Under the pieces are notes generated by a model that worked only from the letters and a program-made list of their open reading frames with translations, ran no database searches and had not been told where the DNA came from. Both the position numbers and the translations under genes were made by a program. From NCBI GenBank assembly GCA_019416685.1, contig DXWV01000021.1, positions 1 through 64,000 of the forward strand: a stretch of 64,000 nucleotides of DNA, read 5' to 3'. Shown here one piece after another: positions 1 through 8,973 of the stretch; position 1 is the first letter of the stretch, and each line of letters starts with the position of its first letter. The stretch comes from Bacteroides sp. GTDB lineage: Bacteria; Bacteroidota; Bacteroidia; Bacteroidales; Bacteroidaceae.

Positions 1-43
1 AACCTTTGTTAACCTTAAATCTAATACTATGAAAAACACATTG

Positions 44-73
44 CAAATGTACGGGTTTTCCGGATATTAGCAA
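44..73 (-). promoter_or_regulatory. Bacteroides-type promoter reading leftward out of the window
   Basis: On the minus strand TTG (73-71) is followed after 19 bases by TACATTTG (51-44), matching the Bacteroides -33 TTG and -7 TAnnTTTG pattern. It lies downstream of uvrB and would drive a gene beyond the left edge. A second -7-like TAAATTTG sits at 78-71 without a matching TTG. Confidence 0.4.
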
Positions 74-154
74 ATTTAGGGGAAGAAAAAACATGTTTTA
101 TAACATTGATTAATATTTTTCTTGTTGAATTCAATTTTTATTAAGAGTTTCTGC

Positions 155-2185
155 TTATTCTTCCCACTTTTCTTTCATAAGATCTTCCAGTTTCAGCAAT
201 TCGTCACGATATTGCGCTGCTTCGATGAATTCCAGTTTCTTGGCAGCTTCCTGCATTAACTTGCGTGTACGGTCTATACTCTTTTGCATCTGAGCTTTAG
301 TCATATATTGGATGATCGGATCAGCAGCCACATTGGGGCTTGATGGTTCTATATAGACCTGTTTTTCTTTCAGTATTTCCTCGGTGTTGTTTCCACCGAA
401 TACAGCGAGATTACGTGCTTTCTTTATTTGTTGTGGGGTGATACCATTTGCTTCATTATAAGCAAGCTGTTTTTCCCGGCGTCGGTTGGTTTCGTCAATT
501 GTCAACTGCATACTTTCCGTCATCTTGTCTGCATACATGATTACTTTTCCGTTTACGTTTCGGGCAGCACGTCCGGCAGTTTGCGTCAGAGAACGATGGG
601 AGCGCAGGAAGCCCTCTTTGTCTGCATCAAGGATGGCAACCAGAGAAACTTCTGGTAAGTCAAGTCCTTCGCGCAAGAGGTTTACGCCGATCAATACATC
701 ATATACACCCTGACGGAGATCATCCATGATTTTTACACGCTCAAGTGTATCTACGTCGCTGTGGATATAGTTGCATCGCACATTATTATTGAGCAAATAC
801 TCTGTCAGTTCCTCAGCCATGCGCTTGGTTAAAGTCGTCACGAGAGTACGTTCCTCTTTTTCAATACGTATCTGAATTTCTTCCATAAGATCGTCTATCT
901 GATTGAGGCTGGGGCGTACTTCAATCACAGGGTCAAGCAGGCCGGTAGGGCGGATTACCTGTTCCACAATGATACCTTCAGATTGCACCAGTTCGTAATC
1001 GGCCGGAGTTGCACTGACATAAATAACCTGTTTGGCCATTTCCTGGAACTCTTCAAATTTAAGAGGGCGGTTATCCATCGCTGCAGGCAGGCGAAAGCCA
1101 TATTCTACCAGATTGATTTTTCGGGCACGGTCACCACCATACATCGCACGTATCTGCGGGACACTAACATGGCTTTCATCTATAACGATGAGAAAGTCAT
1201 CCGGGAAAAAGTCGAGTAGGCAATAGGGGCGGGTACCGGCACTACGACCATCAAAATAACGTGAATAGTTCTCAATGCCGGAACAGTGTCCCAGTTCACG
1301 AATCATTTCCATATCATACGTCACACGTTCATAAAGACGCTTGGCTTCATATTCTTTTCCGATAGATTCGAAAAAAGCTACTTGTTTGGTAAGGTCATCC
1401 TCTATTTCGTGGATAGCACGTAGAGTTGCCTCTTTGGTTGTCATGAATAAATTAGCCGGGTATATTTTGTATGATTCAAAAGGAGCAATTGTTATGCCTG
1501 AGATCGGATCTACTTCTTCAATTCCATCAATTTCATCTCCCCAAAAAGTCACTCGCAGGATATTATCGGAATAGGCCAGATAAATATCTACAGTGTCGCC
1601 TTTTACGCGGAAATTACCACGATTCAGATCCAGGTCATTGCGTACATAAAGGCTGTCTACGAGCCGACGTAGAAATACGTTACGGTCCAGCATACGTCCC
1701 CGTTCCACTTCTATTACATTTTCATAGAAGTCGGATGGATTTCCCATACCATAGATGCATGAAACAGAGGAAACTACCACTACATCTTTACGTCCTGAGA
1801 GCAGAGAAGAAGTGGCGGCAAGCCGTAGCTTATCTATTTCATCATTGATGGCAAGGTCTTTTTCGATGTACGTATCAGAACTGGGAAGATAGGCTTCCGG
1901 CTGATAATAATCGTAATATGAAACATAGTATTCCACAGCGTTGTTGGGGAAAAATCCCTTGAATTCACTGTACAGCTGGGCAGCCAGTGTTTTGTTGTGG
2001 CTCAATATCAATGTAGGTTTATTAATATTGGCTATAACGTTGGCTATAGTAAATGTTTTTCCTGAGCCTGTTACTCCCAACAGGGTCTGGGCAGGTAATC
2101 CTTGTTTTATACCTTCGGTTAATTGGGCAATAGCCTCAGGCTGGTCGCCCGTAGGCTTATAGGCGGATGTTAATTCAAAATTCAT
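155..2185 (-). CDS. uvrB: UvrABC excinuclease subunit B
   Basis: UvrB is the damage-verifying helicase of nucleotide excision repair: it receives DNA from UvrA and recruits UvrC for incision. The 676 residues are full length. Visible features are Walker A GVTGSGKT at about residues 37-44, the Tyr-rich beta-hairpin (YYDYYQPEAYLP, about 91-102) that inserts between strands, the DESH box near residue 338, helicase motifs in the C-terminal half (GRAARN) and a C-terminal UVR helix pair (about 630-672) for UvrC/UvrA contact. It is transcribed away from the phenylacetate-CoA ligase gene. uvrA lies about 7.6 kb away on the other strand, so the pair is near but not an operon. Confidence 0.98.
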   Translation of the reverse strand: MNFELTSAYKPTGDQPEAIAQLTEGIKQGLPAQTLLGVTGSGKTFTIANVIANINKPTLILSHNKTLAAQLYSEFKGFFPNNAVEYYVSYYDYYQPEAYLPSSDTYIEKDLAINDEIDKLRLAATSSLLSGRKDVVVVSSVSCIYGMGNPSDFYENVIEVERGRMLDRNVFLRRLVDSLYVRNDLDLNRGNFRVKGDTVDIYLAYSDNILRVTFWGDEIDGIEEVDPISGITIAPFESYKIYPANLFMTTKEATLRAIHEIEDDLTKQVAFFESIGKEYEAKRLYERVTYDMEMIRELGHCSGIENYSRYFDGRSAGTRPYCLLDFFPDDFLIVIDESHVSVPQIRAMYGGDRARKINLVEYGFRLPAAMDNRPLKFEEFQEMAKQVIYVSATPADYELVQSEGIIVEQVIRPTGLLDPVIEVRPSLNQIDDLMEEIQIRIEKEERTLVTTLTKRMAEELTEYLLNNNVRCNYIHSDVDTLERVKIMDDLRQGVYDVLIGVNLLREGLDLPEVSLVAILDADKEGFLRSHRSLTQTAGRAARNVNGKVIMYADKMTESMQLTIDETNRRREKQLAYNEANGITPQQIKKARNLAVFGGNNTEEILKEKQVYIEPSSPNVAADPIIQYMTKAQMQKSIDRTRKLMQEAAKKLEFIEAAQYRDELLKLEDLMKEKWEE

Positions 2186-2624
2186 GTTTTTGTTTTAAAA
2201 GGGGGAACAATATTCGGGAAAATAGTTGAGATAAACAAATTGTTTTTCCAAATAAATCCTTTACTTTGCAACAGTTTATTATAAAACATCGCTGGAGTTG
2301 ATGTGAAGTGGTTTAAAAGAAGGTTGGCGGAGAGGTAAATCAGCAAAGAAATGAAGCTCTGAATTATCTCGTGAATCGTTTTTTAATCCTTCTAAATAGA
2401 TGACTGTAAAGCGCTGGTAATCAACGCTTATAAAAGTGTACACTTTGGTGGGTCAATATTGTACACTTTTGTATGGTAAGAGTGTACATTGTTGTGAGGT
2501 AAAAGTGTACACTTTATTAATTCTTGTTTGATTTAGCCGAAATTTACTCCTTATTTGTTTAATTTCATCAGCGGGTTGTATAAAGGAAAAACAGATTAAT
2601 ACAAATATAAATACAACGAAAAAC
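2186..2624. other. 439-base intergenic region between uvrB and the phenylacetate-CoA ligase gene
   Basis: This is the shared upstream region of two divergent genes. I see no coding sequence, tRNA fold or clear TAnnTTTG element for the rightward gene. The only strong structure is the cluster of TGTACAC-containing repeats at 2432-2515, listed separately. Confidence 0.6.
2432..2515. repeat. Cluster of four AGTGTACACT-type repeats
   Basis: Four related sites occur in 84 bases: a palindromic AAAGTGTACACTTT at 2433-2446, a half-like TTGTACACTTTT at 2459-2470, AGTGTACATT at 2481-2490, and the palindrome again at 2502-2515. Spacing is roughly 20-26 bases. Clusters of terminal repeats like this are known at the ends of IS21-family elements, and tandem palindromes also act as operators. 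No istA/istB-like ORF is present, so if it is an IS end it is a remnant. I cannot decide between the two. Confidence 0.55.
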
Positions 2625-3923
2625 ATGATTTGGAACGAAAGTATCGAATGCATGGACCGTGAGAGTCTTCGCAAAATCCAAGGTATACGGCTCAAAAAAA
2701 TTGTGGAGCACGTTTATCACAACACACCCTTTTATCGTAAAAAGATGCAGGAGTTAGGAATTACTCCGGATGATATTAATAGTATTGATGACATTGTAAA
2801 ATTACCGTTTACCACCAAGTACGATTTGAGAGATAATTATCCGTTTGGACTGTGTGCGGTTCCAATGAGTCAGATTGTGCGTATTCATGCCTCTTCAGGG
2901 ACAACGGGTAAACCGACTGTTGTGGGATATACACGTAAGGACTTGGCATCGTGGACGGAATGTTTATCACGTGCCTTTACTGCTTATGGAGCTACCAGCT
3001 CGGATATTTTCCAGGTATCTTATGGCTATGGTTTGTTTACCGGTGGGCTGGGGGCTCATGCCGGAGCAGAGAATATCGGAGCATCAGTTATTCCTATGTC
3101 AAGTGGTAATACTGAAAAGCAAATTACTCTGATGCATGACTTTGGCTCTACTTTATTGTGTTGTACGCCTTCTTATGCGCTTTATCTGGCGGATGCGATT
3201 AAAGATTCCGGATTTCCCCGTGAAGAGTTTAAGCTGAAAGCCGGTGCTTTCGGAGCTGAGCCGTGGACGGAGAATATGCGTCGTGAAATAGAAGAAAAAC
3301 TGGGTATTAAAGCTTATGATATATATGGATTGAGTGAAATTGCCGGACCGGGGGTAGGTTATGAGTGTGAATGCCAGCATGGTACACATTTGAATGAAGA
3401 CCATTATTTTCCTGAAATAATCGATCCTCATACACTGCAACCTGCTGAACCGGGACAAACCGGTGAACTTGTCTTCACTCATCTTACTAAAGAAGGAATG
3501 CCTTTATTGCGTTATCGTACAAAAGATCTTACTGCTTTACATTATGATAAATGTACTTGTGGACGTACATTAGTGCGCATGGATCGTATCCTGGGACGTA
3601 GTGATGACATGCTTATTATTCGTGGAGTCAATGTATTCCCAACTCAGATAGAGTCTGTTATCCTTGAGATGCCGGAGTTTGAACCACATTATCTGTTGAT
3701 TATTGATCGTAAGAATAATACGGATACGATGGAACTGAAAGTAGAAGTTCGTGAAGACGCTTATTCTGACGAGATCAATAAAATGCTGGCATTGAAGAAG
3801 AAACTTACTTCTCGTCTGCAGAGTGTATTGGGATTGGGAGTAGATGTGAAGCTGGTTGAGCCGCGTAGTATTGAACGCAGTGTAGGCAAAGCGAAGAGGG
3901 TGATTGATAATAGAAAATTGTGA
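2625..3923 (+). CDS. Phenylacetate--CoA ligase family protein
   Basis: This is an adenylate-forming CoA ligase of the PaaK type (432 residues, usual length). In this family ATP and an aryl or indolyl acetate give the acyl-AMP and then the CoA thioester. The P-loop-like adenylation motif SSGTTGKPT lies at about residues 89-97, YGLSE (about 235) is the aromatic substrate/AMP motif, and the C-terminal lid domain begins after LGRSDDMLIIRGVNVFP. It is followed after 27 bases by a double-ACT protein. In Bacteroidales this pair commonly accompanies indolepyruvate:ferredoxin oxidoreductase, suggesting amino-acid-derived aryl acids as substrates; that enzyme is not in the window, so the substrate is inferred. 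Confidence 0.93.
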   Translation: MIWNESIECMDRESLRKIQGIRLKKIVEHVYHNTPFYRKKMQELGITPDDINSIDDIVKLPFTTKYDLRDNYPFGLCAVPMSQIVRIHASSGTTGKPTVVGYTRKDLASWTECLSRAFTAYGATSSDIFQVSYGYGLFTGGLGAHAGAENIGASVIPMSSGNTEKQITLMHDFGSTLLCCTPSYALYLADAIKDSGFPREEFKLKAGAFGAEPWTENMRREIEEKLGIKAYDIYGLSEIAGPGVGYECECQHGTHLNEDHYFPEIIDPHTLQPAEPGQTGELVFTHLTKEGMPLLRYRTKDLTALHYDKCTCGRTLVRMDRILGRSDDMLIIRGVNVFPTQIESVILEMPEFEPHYLLIIDRKNNTDTMELKVEVREDAYSDEINKMLALKKKLTSRLQSVLGLGVDVKLVEPRSIERSVGKAKRVIDNRKL

Positions 3924-3950
3924 GTTGTAACTTTTTAAATTTCAAATATT

Positions 3951-4376
3951 ATGGTAGCAAAACAACTTTCTATCTTTTTGGAAAATAAGTCTGGCCGTTT
4001 GACGGAAGTGACTGAAGTGTTGGCGAAAGAAAATATAAATCTTTCTGCTTTGTGTATAGCTGAAAATGCAGATTTTGGTATTTTGCGTGGTATAGTATCT
4101 GATCCCGACAGAGCTTATAAGGCTTTGAAAGAGAATCATTTTGCAGTGAATATAACAGAGGTAGTAGGCATTAGTTGTCCTAATGTACCGGGTGCGCTTG
4201 CCAAAGTATTGCGATTTTTATCTGATGAAGGGGTATTTATTGAATACATGTATTCGTTTGCCAATAACAATACGGCGAATGTTGTGATTCGTCCTAATGA
4301 TATGGAGAATTGTATTCGTGTACTCACAGAGAAAAAAGTAGATTTGCTGGCAGCAAGTGACCTGTATAGGCTTTAG
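3951..4376 (+). CDS. ACT domain-containing protein (tandem ACT)
   Basis: A 141-residue protein consisting of two ACT folds (about residues 1-68 and 70-141), the small-molecule binding module usually regulated by amino acids. It begins MVAKQLSIFLENKSGRL, the typical first strand and glycine-containing ligand loop. The second repeat starts near ISCPNVPGALAKV, with the conserved PGALAKV loop. It follows the phenylacetate-CoA ligase gene closely and probably senses the amino acid whose aryl-acid product the ligase activates. No catalytic domain is present. The stop codon touches a long hairpin. Confidence 0.9.
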   Translation: MVAKQLSIFLENKSGRLTEVTEVLAKENINLSALCIAENADFGILRGIVSDPDRAYKALKENHFAVNITEVVGISCPNVPGALAKVLRFLSDEGVFIEYMYSFANNNTANVVIRPNDMENCIRVLTEKKVDLLAASDLYRL

Positions 4377-4480
4377 GAGTTAGAAGTTGGTAGTTAGTAG
4401 TTAGAATCTATGTAGATTAACTGTTGCTGCAAGGATTCCAACTACTAACTACTAACTTCTGATTTCTATATTCTAACTCC
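4376..4480. repeat. Long imperfect hairpin of TAGTTAG units (copy 1)
   Basis: The outer ten bases GGAGTTAGAA (4376-4385) are exactly complementary to 4471-4480. Inside, GTTGGTAGTTAGTAGTTAGAAT (about 4386-4407) pairs with the ATTCCAACTACTAACTACTAAC arm at about 4435-4456. The element starts at the last base of the ACT gene stop codon. A closely related element lies at 62951-63045. It may act as a terminator or mRNA-stabilising structure, but there is no long T-tract after it. Confidence 0.7.
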
Positions 4481-4507
4481 TATTTTATATTAAAAAACAT
4501 TGATTAA

Positions 4508-4538
4508 TTGGTTTATTCCGCATGATTCTGTAACTTTG
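4508..4538 (+). promoter_or_regulatory. Promoter of the bamD gene cluster
   Basis: TTG at 4508-4510 and TAACTTTG at 4531-4538 are separated by 20 bases and fit the Bacteroides -33/-7 consensus. The bamD start codon is at 4557, giving a leader of only about 12-14 bases. Confidence 0.65.
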
Positions 4539-4556
4539 CGCATTATTTAAAATAGG

Positions 4557-5360
4557 ATGAAGAAAAATATTATTATAACTTTCCTTGTAGCCGCTACACT
4601 TTCCTCGTGTGGAGAGTACAATAAGTTGCTAAAAAGTACCGATTACGAATATAAGTATGAGGCAGCAAAAAACTACTTTGCAAAAGGTCAATATGGGCGT
4701 TCTGCTACATTATTGAATGAGCTGATAACCATTCTGAAAGGTACCGATAAAGCAGAAGAATCTCTTTATATGTTAGGTATGAGTTATTATAATCAGAAAG
4801 ATTATTCTACTGCCGCACAGACATTTATAACCTATACCAATACTTATCCGCGTGGCACATTTGCTGAATTAGCAAGTTATCATGCCGGCAAGGCACTTTA
4901 TCTGGATACTCCGGAAGCACGTCTTGATCAGTCTGGTACTTATACAGCTATTCAGCAACTACAGACATTCCTTGAATATTATCCTGCAAGTTCTAAAAAG
5001 CAAGAAGCTCAGGATATGATTTTTGCTCTTCAGGATAAGCTTGTTTTGAAAGAATTTATGTCTGCCAAATTGTATTATAATTTGGGTAATTATATGGGTA
5101 ATAATTATGAGTCGTGTGTAATTACAGCTCAAAATGCACTGAAAGATTACCCTTATACTGATTATCGTGAGGATCTCTCTATTCTCATTCTTCGAGCTAA
5201 ATATGAAATGGCTATTAATAGTATAGAAGAGAAAAAGATAGATCGTTATCGCGAAACTGTCGATGAATATTATGCTTTTAAGAATGAATTTCCGGAAAGT
5301 AAGTATCTGAAGGAAGCTGAAAAGATATTTAACGCATCAACCAAAGTAATTAAAGATTAA
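4557..5360 (+). CDS. bamD: Outer membrane protein assembly factor BamD
   Basis: This 267-residue lipoprotein is the BamD subunit of the beta-barrel assembly machine, working with BamA at the inner face of the outer membrane. A type II signal peptide ends at the lipobox LSSC (Cys18). The mature part is built of TPR-like helical pairs, for example YEAAKNYFAKGQYGRSATLLNEL and SLYMLGMSYYNQKDYSTAAQTF. Length and order match the family (YfiO/ComL). It is followed after 15 bases by the omega-like RNA polymerase subunit gene, a pairing usual in Bacteroidales. Confidence 0.93.
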   Translation: MKKNIIITFLVAATLSSCGEYNKLLKSTDYEYKYEAAKNYFAKGQYGRSATLLNELITILKGTDKAEESLYMLGMSYYNQKDYSTAAQTFITYTNTYPRGTFAELASYHAGKALYLDTPEARLDQSGTYTAIQQLQTFLEYYPASSKKQEAQDMIFALQDKLVLKEFMSAKLYYNLGNYMGNNYESCVITAQNALKDYPYTDYREDLSILILRAKYEMAINSIEEKKIDRYRETVDEYYAFKNEFPESKYLKEAEKIFNASTKVIKD

Positions 5361-5375
5361 ATTATAAATAGATTT

Positions 5376-5711
5376 ATGGATTACAAAAAAACGAATGCTC
5401 CTACTAACACCGTTACGCGCGACATGATGGAATTGTGCGCTGATACAGGTAATGTTTACGAAACAGTGGCTATCATTGGTAAACGTGCCAATCAGATTAG
5501 TGTGGAAATCAAAAGTGATCTTTCCAAGAAGCTTGCAGAGTTTGCTTCTTATAATGACAACTTGGAAGAAGTATTTGAGAATCGTGAACAGATTGAGATT
5601 TCTCGCTATTATGAGAAATTGCCGAAACCTACATTGATTGCTACACAAGAGTATATCGAAGGTAAGATTTACTATAGAAATCCGGCCAAGGAAAAAGAAA
5701 AACTACAGTAA
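5376..5711 (+). CDS. rpoZ: RNA polymerase omega/Rpb6-like subunit
   Basis: A 111-residue protein resembling the Bacteroidetes omega subunit family, which helps assembly of RNA polymerase on beta-prime. The region TGNVYETVAIIGKRANQISVEIK (about residues 22-44) matches the conserved helix-turn of omega/Rpb6 (the R-A-x-Q-I pattern after the first helix). The remainder is charged and helical. It lies between bamD and the DUF4293 gene on the same strand, a conserved neighbourhood in this phylum. Identification rests on the short motif and context. Confidence 0.8.
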   Translation: MDYKKTNAPTNTVTRDMMELCADTGNVYETVAIIGKRANQISVEIKSDLSKKLAEFASYNDNLEEVFENREQIEISRYYEKLPKPTLIATQEYIEGKIYYRNPAKEKEKLQ

Positions 5712-5768
5712 AACAAGCTGTAAAAAGAACGCAAGAAGTTAAGAATAGAATAACGTAGTAAGAATTGA

Positions 5769-5822
5769 GTAGTCAAGTAGTAAGTAGGAAGAGTGTTCTT
5801 ATTATTACTTGGCTATTTTTTT
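5769..5822 (+). terminator. Hairpin with T-tract after the rpoZ-like gene
   Basis: GTAGTCAAGTAGTAA (5769-5783) pairs imperfectly with TTATTACTTGGCTA (5802-5815) and is followed by a run of seven T. It could terminate or attenuate transcription before the DUF4293 gene. Confidence 0.5.
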
Positions 5823-5874
5823 ACTGTTGGTTATTTTTTATTATTGTTATAAACTTTAAAACTACTAAGACAAT

Positions 5875-6321
5875 ATGATTCAACGTATTCAGAGTATTTA
5901 TTTGTTACTTGTTACAGGCGTATTGATAGCAAGCATGTGCTTGCCTGTGGGCTCTTTGATTGATTTTAATGGGGCAGTAAATGTTTTTAAACCGCTTGGA
6001 CTTACAATGGGTGATACATATCAGTCTACATGGGGGCTTTTTTGTATTTTAATGCTGGCTGCTATTGTTGCATTTGCTACTATCTTTCTTTTTAAGAATC
6101 GCATATTGCAGATCCGTATGACTATATTCAATAGTTTATTATTGGTAGGATATTATATGGCTTTCTTTGCTTTCTTCTTTGTGCTTCGCAGCGACGAAAC
6201 TTCTTTTCAGTTCCATTGGGCGTTGTGCTTTCCGCTGATTGCTATTATTCTTAATTATTTAGCCATACGTGCAATTGGTCGTGATGAAGCAATGGTACAT
6301 GCTGCTGATCGATTGAGATAA
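5875..6321 (+). CDS. DUF4293-type four-helix membrane protein
   Basis: A 148-residue integral membrane protein with four predicted transmembrane segments: about residues 8-27, 53-76, 85-110 and 116-136. The start MIQRIQSIYLLLV is typical of the Bacteroidetes DUF4293 family. Function is unknown. It is the last gene of the bamD-rpoZ cluster and ends just before a strong hairpin shared with the convergent beta-barrel gene. No catalytic motif is visible. Confidence 0.8.
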   Translation: MIQRIQSIYLLLVTGVLIASMCLPVGSLIDFNGAVNVFKPLGLTMGDTYQSTWGLFCILMLAAIVAFATIFLFKNRILQIRMTIFNSLLLVGYYMAFFAFFFVLRSDETSFQFHWALCFPLIAIILNYLAIRAIGRDEAMVHAADRLR

Positions 6322-6343
6322 ATCATACATATGTATACTTCAT

Positions 6344-6387
6344 AAAAAGATGCCACACCGTCCTACAAAACGGTGTGGCATCTTTTT
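6344..6387. terminator. Strong bidirectional terminator
   Basis: AAAAAGATGCCACACCG (6344-6360) is perfectly complementary to CGGTGTGGCATCTTTTT (6371-6387), a 17-bp stem with a ten-base loop and A/T tracts on both sides. It separates the convergent DUF4293 and beta-barrel genes. Confidence 0.92.
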
Positions 6388-6444
6388 ATAAGTAGTCTGA
6401 TTGTTAAAATTTCTGATAATTTTAAAGAGTATGCATCTTTCGAG

Positions 6445-7149
6445 TTATTTCTTCAAATCAAACAGATAAGTCAGCTTTATTGATATGGTACTGTGAGCTG
6501 CACGGTCGAAATCATCTTTTTTACTGGTATGATAGAAATCGGATAACGCAAAGTAATATCTTCCTTCTAACAGAAAACTACCGGCTCTTTTACTTCTTAT
6601 TTCAAGACCACCTCCTCCGGTTATTCCATAGTCAAACTTGTTTTCTATCTTTTTTCCATATTCTTTTGCACTGGCAATTTGTTCGGCCGTCCATCCGCTT
6701 GCATTCTCTGATTCACTTATTAAAAAGCCTACCTGTGGTCCCAGATTGATAAAAAATTGTACACCGTAATCTTTACCAAATGCCAGATGAGCTAAAAAAG
6801 GAATATCGATGTAGTTCATGTTTCTGCTATAACTCCGGCTAAGGTCTTTAGTGCCGTCTGCTAATTCAAAAGCCTCTTCCCAACCGCGTTGTGAAAAGTT
6901 CAGCTCGATCTGTGCACCACAAATCATTGCAAAATATTTCTCAGAGATATAACGGGCGGTTAGTCCGCCTGTGATTCCCATAGGCATGTTCTGCTTGATC
7001 TGTCGTTGAAAAGTCACTTTGTTAAGATTGACACCACCATTGATTCCGATGGCAAAATTGTGGCGTAGTTCGCCAATCTGTGCCATTGCCGGGAAAGTAA
7101 TGCTTATTAGTAGCACTACTGTTGCTATTGTTGCTTTTATATGTGTCAT
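6445..7149 (-). CDS. PorT-like outer membrane beta-barrel protein
   Basis: A small outer membrane barrel (234 residues from the chosen start). An N-terminal signal peptide ends near FPAMAQ, and the rest alternates hydrophobic and polar strands typical of porin-family OMP_b-brl proteins (GINGGVNLNKVTF, YIDIPFLAHLAFG, FFINLGPQVGFLI, LEGRYYFALSDFY). The frame is open to 7164, but an ATG at 7149 lies directly after the upstream stop codon and gives the better signal peptide. It follows the LysM/binding-protein gene as a coupled pair. The function is not known. Confidence 0.82.
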   Translation of the reverse strand: MTHIKATIATVVLLISITFPAMAQIGELRHNFAIGINGGVNLNKVTFQRQIKQNMPMGITGGLTARYISEKYFAMICGAQIELNFSQRGWEEAFELADGTKDLSRSYSRNMNYIDIPFLAHLAFGKDYGVQFFINLGPQVGFLISESENASGWTAEQIASAKEYGKKIENKFDYGITGGGGLEIRSKRAGSFLLEGRYYFALSDFYHTSKKDDFDRAAHSTISIKLTYLFDLKK

Positions 7150-7150
7150 C

Positions 7151-8941
7151 TTATTCAAAGTCAAGCTTTACTAATTCAAAGTTCTTTGTGAAATGAACAA
7201 AGAACACCTTCTTATTGATAAAACCTCCCCAATTGTTCACCCGTTGAAACTTAAATCCGGTTTGTATGGGAGTAAGATCCATTTTGGGCAGATTCTTTTC
7301 CAGTTCGGAGCCATATTTAGATAATCCTTTCAGGAAGAAGAATCCTGTGTCAAATCCCAGCATTCCATATTGGGGATAATTGATAGCCATATCTTTACTA
7401 TACCATTTGTGATAAGAGTTAATAAAGTTGATAGCCGATGGAAGCATGTTGTTTGTGTAAAACGAAGAGTAAAAATAGGTATCCAGTTCAAAGAAACTGT
7501 CCAGATGATCTTTTGTATAAGTCTGCCATTCAGGGTAACCAAAAAGGTGTACGTTGGCGTCCGGATTTTCTCTAACCAGTACGGTTAGTTGCGGAATGAT
7601 TTTAATGAGTGTCACATCACTACCGGATGTAGGGATAAAAATATTCTCTTTATCACTGTGTAGAGCTTCCTTCATCGTTTGTGCCGTAGCCGATTCGGGG
7701 AGTGTCTTTACCGGAATTCTTTTGTTTGCCAGTTCCTGTTTCAGTCCTTTGATAAATTCTGTTTTATCCTTATCTACTGTCGTAGCTTCCAATATGATTA
7801 TATTGGCATTGGAGAACTGGCGTACAAAGTGTTCATATACCTCTGAATACAGGTAAGACTGTGGAGTATTAATCTGGTAAATAAAAGGATTGTTAAATAC
7901 CTCTTCTTCTTTTGAAGAGAAAGGAATAACCATGCGAATATCATGCTTCTTGGCAAAAGCTGCCAGTGTTTTTGTGTGCTTCGATTGTGACGGGCCAAAG
8001 ATAATATTCATCTTTTTCATTTCGTCTTTGGCAAGAATACTATTTAGAGAAGCGTTGTCGTCTCCACAATTATAAACATAGAGATCGATAGAAGTACCTG
8101 TACGCTTCAGACTGTCTACAGCAAGAAGAAATCCTTCGTAATATTCAACCATGCGCTTATCTTGAAGGAAAGGCAATAATAAGGCTGCTTTTATAGTACT
8201 TATTTTCTCCGGTGCTTCTTTGCTGGCGAGAAATAACTCCTTATCAGTAGGAGGAATAATATTTTTGTTTTCCTGAGGTGTTACAGGCTTTGCCGAAGGG
8301 TAGGGAATACAGAGAAACTGTCCTTTCTTCATTCCTTGTTTTAACTCCGGGTTAGCATCAATTAGTGCTTGTTCACTGATACCATACTCGCGGCTGACAC
8401 TGAAAATAGTTTCACGTCGTTTTACCTTATGCATGTCTTTACATCTGGATTGAACAGGACCCTGAACAGTAGTAGTTGATGGAGAAGTTGCTGCAACATC
8501 CTGAGTCAAAGGAGCGGCAGTCGTTTGTGCTACTTCTTCGGCAGAAGGAATGCGGATTACTTGTCCGATACGGAAATTTTCAGCACTTAGTCCGGGGTTG
8601 GCTTCACAGATTGCTTTAGCCGATACGTTATATATTGTTGTTAGTTTATATAAGGTTTCTCCGGCTTCAATGGTGTGGAACTTTTCATCCTGTTTTGAAG
8701 CTTTTTGTTTCTGAGGAATCCTGATTGTTTGTCCTGCATAGATTTTCTCTTCGCATCCCGGATTCAATTGTATGATATCCGATTGACTAACTCCATACAT
8801 GCTGGATATGGAATATAAACTTTGTCCCTTTTCAATGGTGTGAAGGAAGTAAGATTGATTCTCTTGAGCATGAAGGCTCATACAAGAGATGCTTATAAAA
8901 AACAGAAGAAAGAGTATTCGGTTTATTAAGGGTTTCATCAA
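7151..8941 (-). CDS. LysM / periplasmic-binding-protein fusion
   Basis: A 596-residue exported protein. After a signal peptide (cleavage near LHAQ) come three LysM repeats (about residues 31-76, 88-132 and 168-213), each with the hydrophobic Y-x-L/V…GQ-x-I-R/C-IP pattern; LysM binds peptidoglycan glycan chains. From about residue 245 to the end it resembles a type 1 periplasmic ligand-binding fold (ABC-transporter LivJ class): IKAALLLPFLQDKRMVEYYEGFLLAVDSLK. No transporter genes are adjacent, so it is more likely a cell-wall-anchored sensor or lytic regulator than a transport component. The stop lies one base before the start of the barrel gene. Confidence 0.87.
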   Translation of the reverse strand: MMKPLINRILFLLFFISISCMSLHAQENQSYFLHTIEKGQSLYSISSMYGVSQSDIIQLNPGCEEKIYAGQTIRIPQKQKASKQDEKFHTIEAGETLYKLTTIYNVSAKAICEANPGLSAENFRIGQVIRIPSAEEVAQTTAAPLTQDVAATSPSTTTVQGPVQSRCKDMHKVKRRETIFSVSREYGISEQALIDANPELKQGMKKGQFLCIPYPSAKPVTPQENKNIIPPTDKELFLASKEAPEKISTIKAALLLPFLQDKRMVEYYEGFLLAVDSLKRTGTSIDLYVYNCGDDNASLNSILAKDEMKKMNIIFGPSQSKHTKTLAAFAKKHDIRMVIPFSSKEEEVFNNPFIYQINTPQSYLYSEVYEHFVRQFSNANIIILEATTVDKDKTEFIKGLKQELANKRIPVKTLPESATAQTMKEALHSDKENIFIPTSGSDVTLIKIIPQLTVLVRENPDANVHLFGYPEWQTYTKDHLDSFFELDTYFYSSFYTNNMLPSAINFINSYHKWYSKDMAINYPQYGMLGFDTGFFFLKGLSKYGSELEKNLPKMDLTPIQTGFKFQRVNNWGGFINKKVFFVHFTKNFELVKLDFE

Positions 8942-8973
8942 TTTTTAAACTATTAGTTCTTAAAATCAGGCAA

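Noticed and set aside
428..2162. Several open frames of 60-125 codons on the + strand across uvrB
   Set aside because: They lie wholly opposite a clear full-length uvrB, lack ribosome sites and family motifs, and are shadow frames.
2320..2400. GC-richer stretch resembling a tRNA arm (GGTTGGCGGAGAGG)
   Set aside because: No cloverleaf can be drawn: no T-loop GTTCRA pattern, no acceptor pairing and no CCA end.
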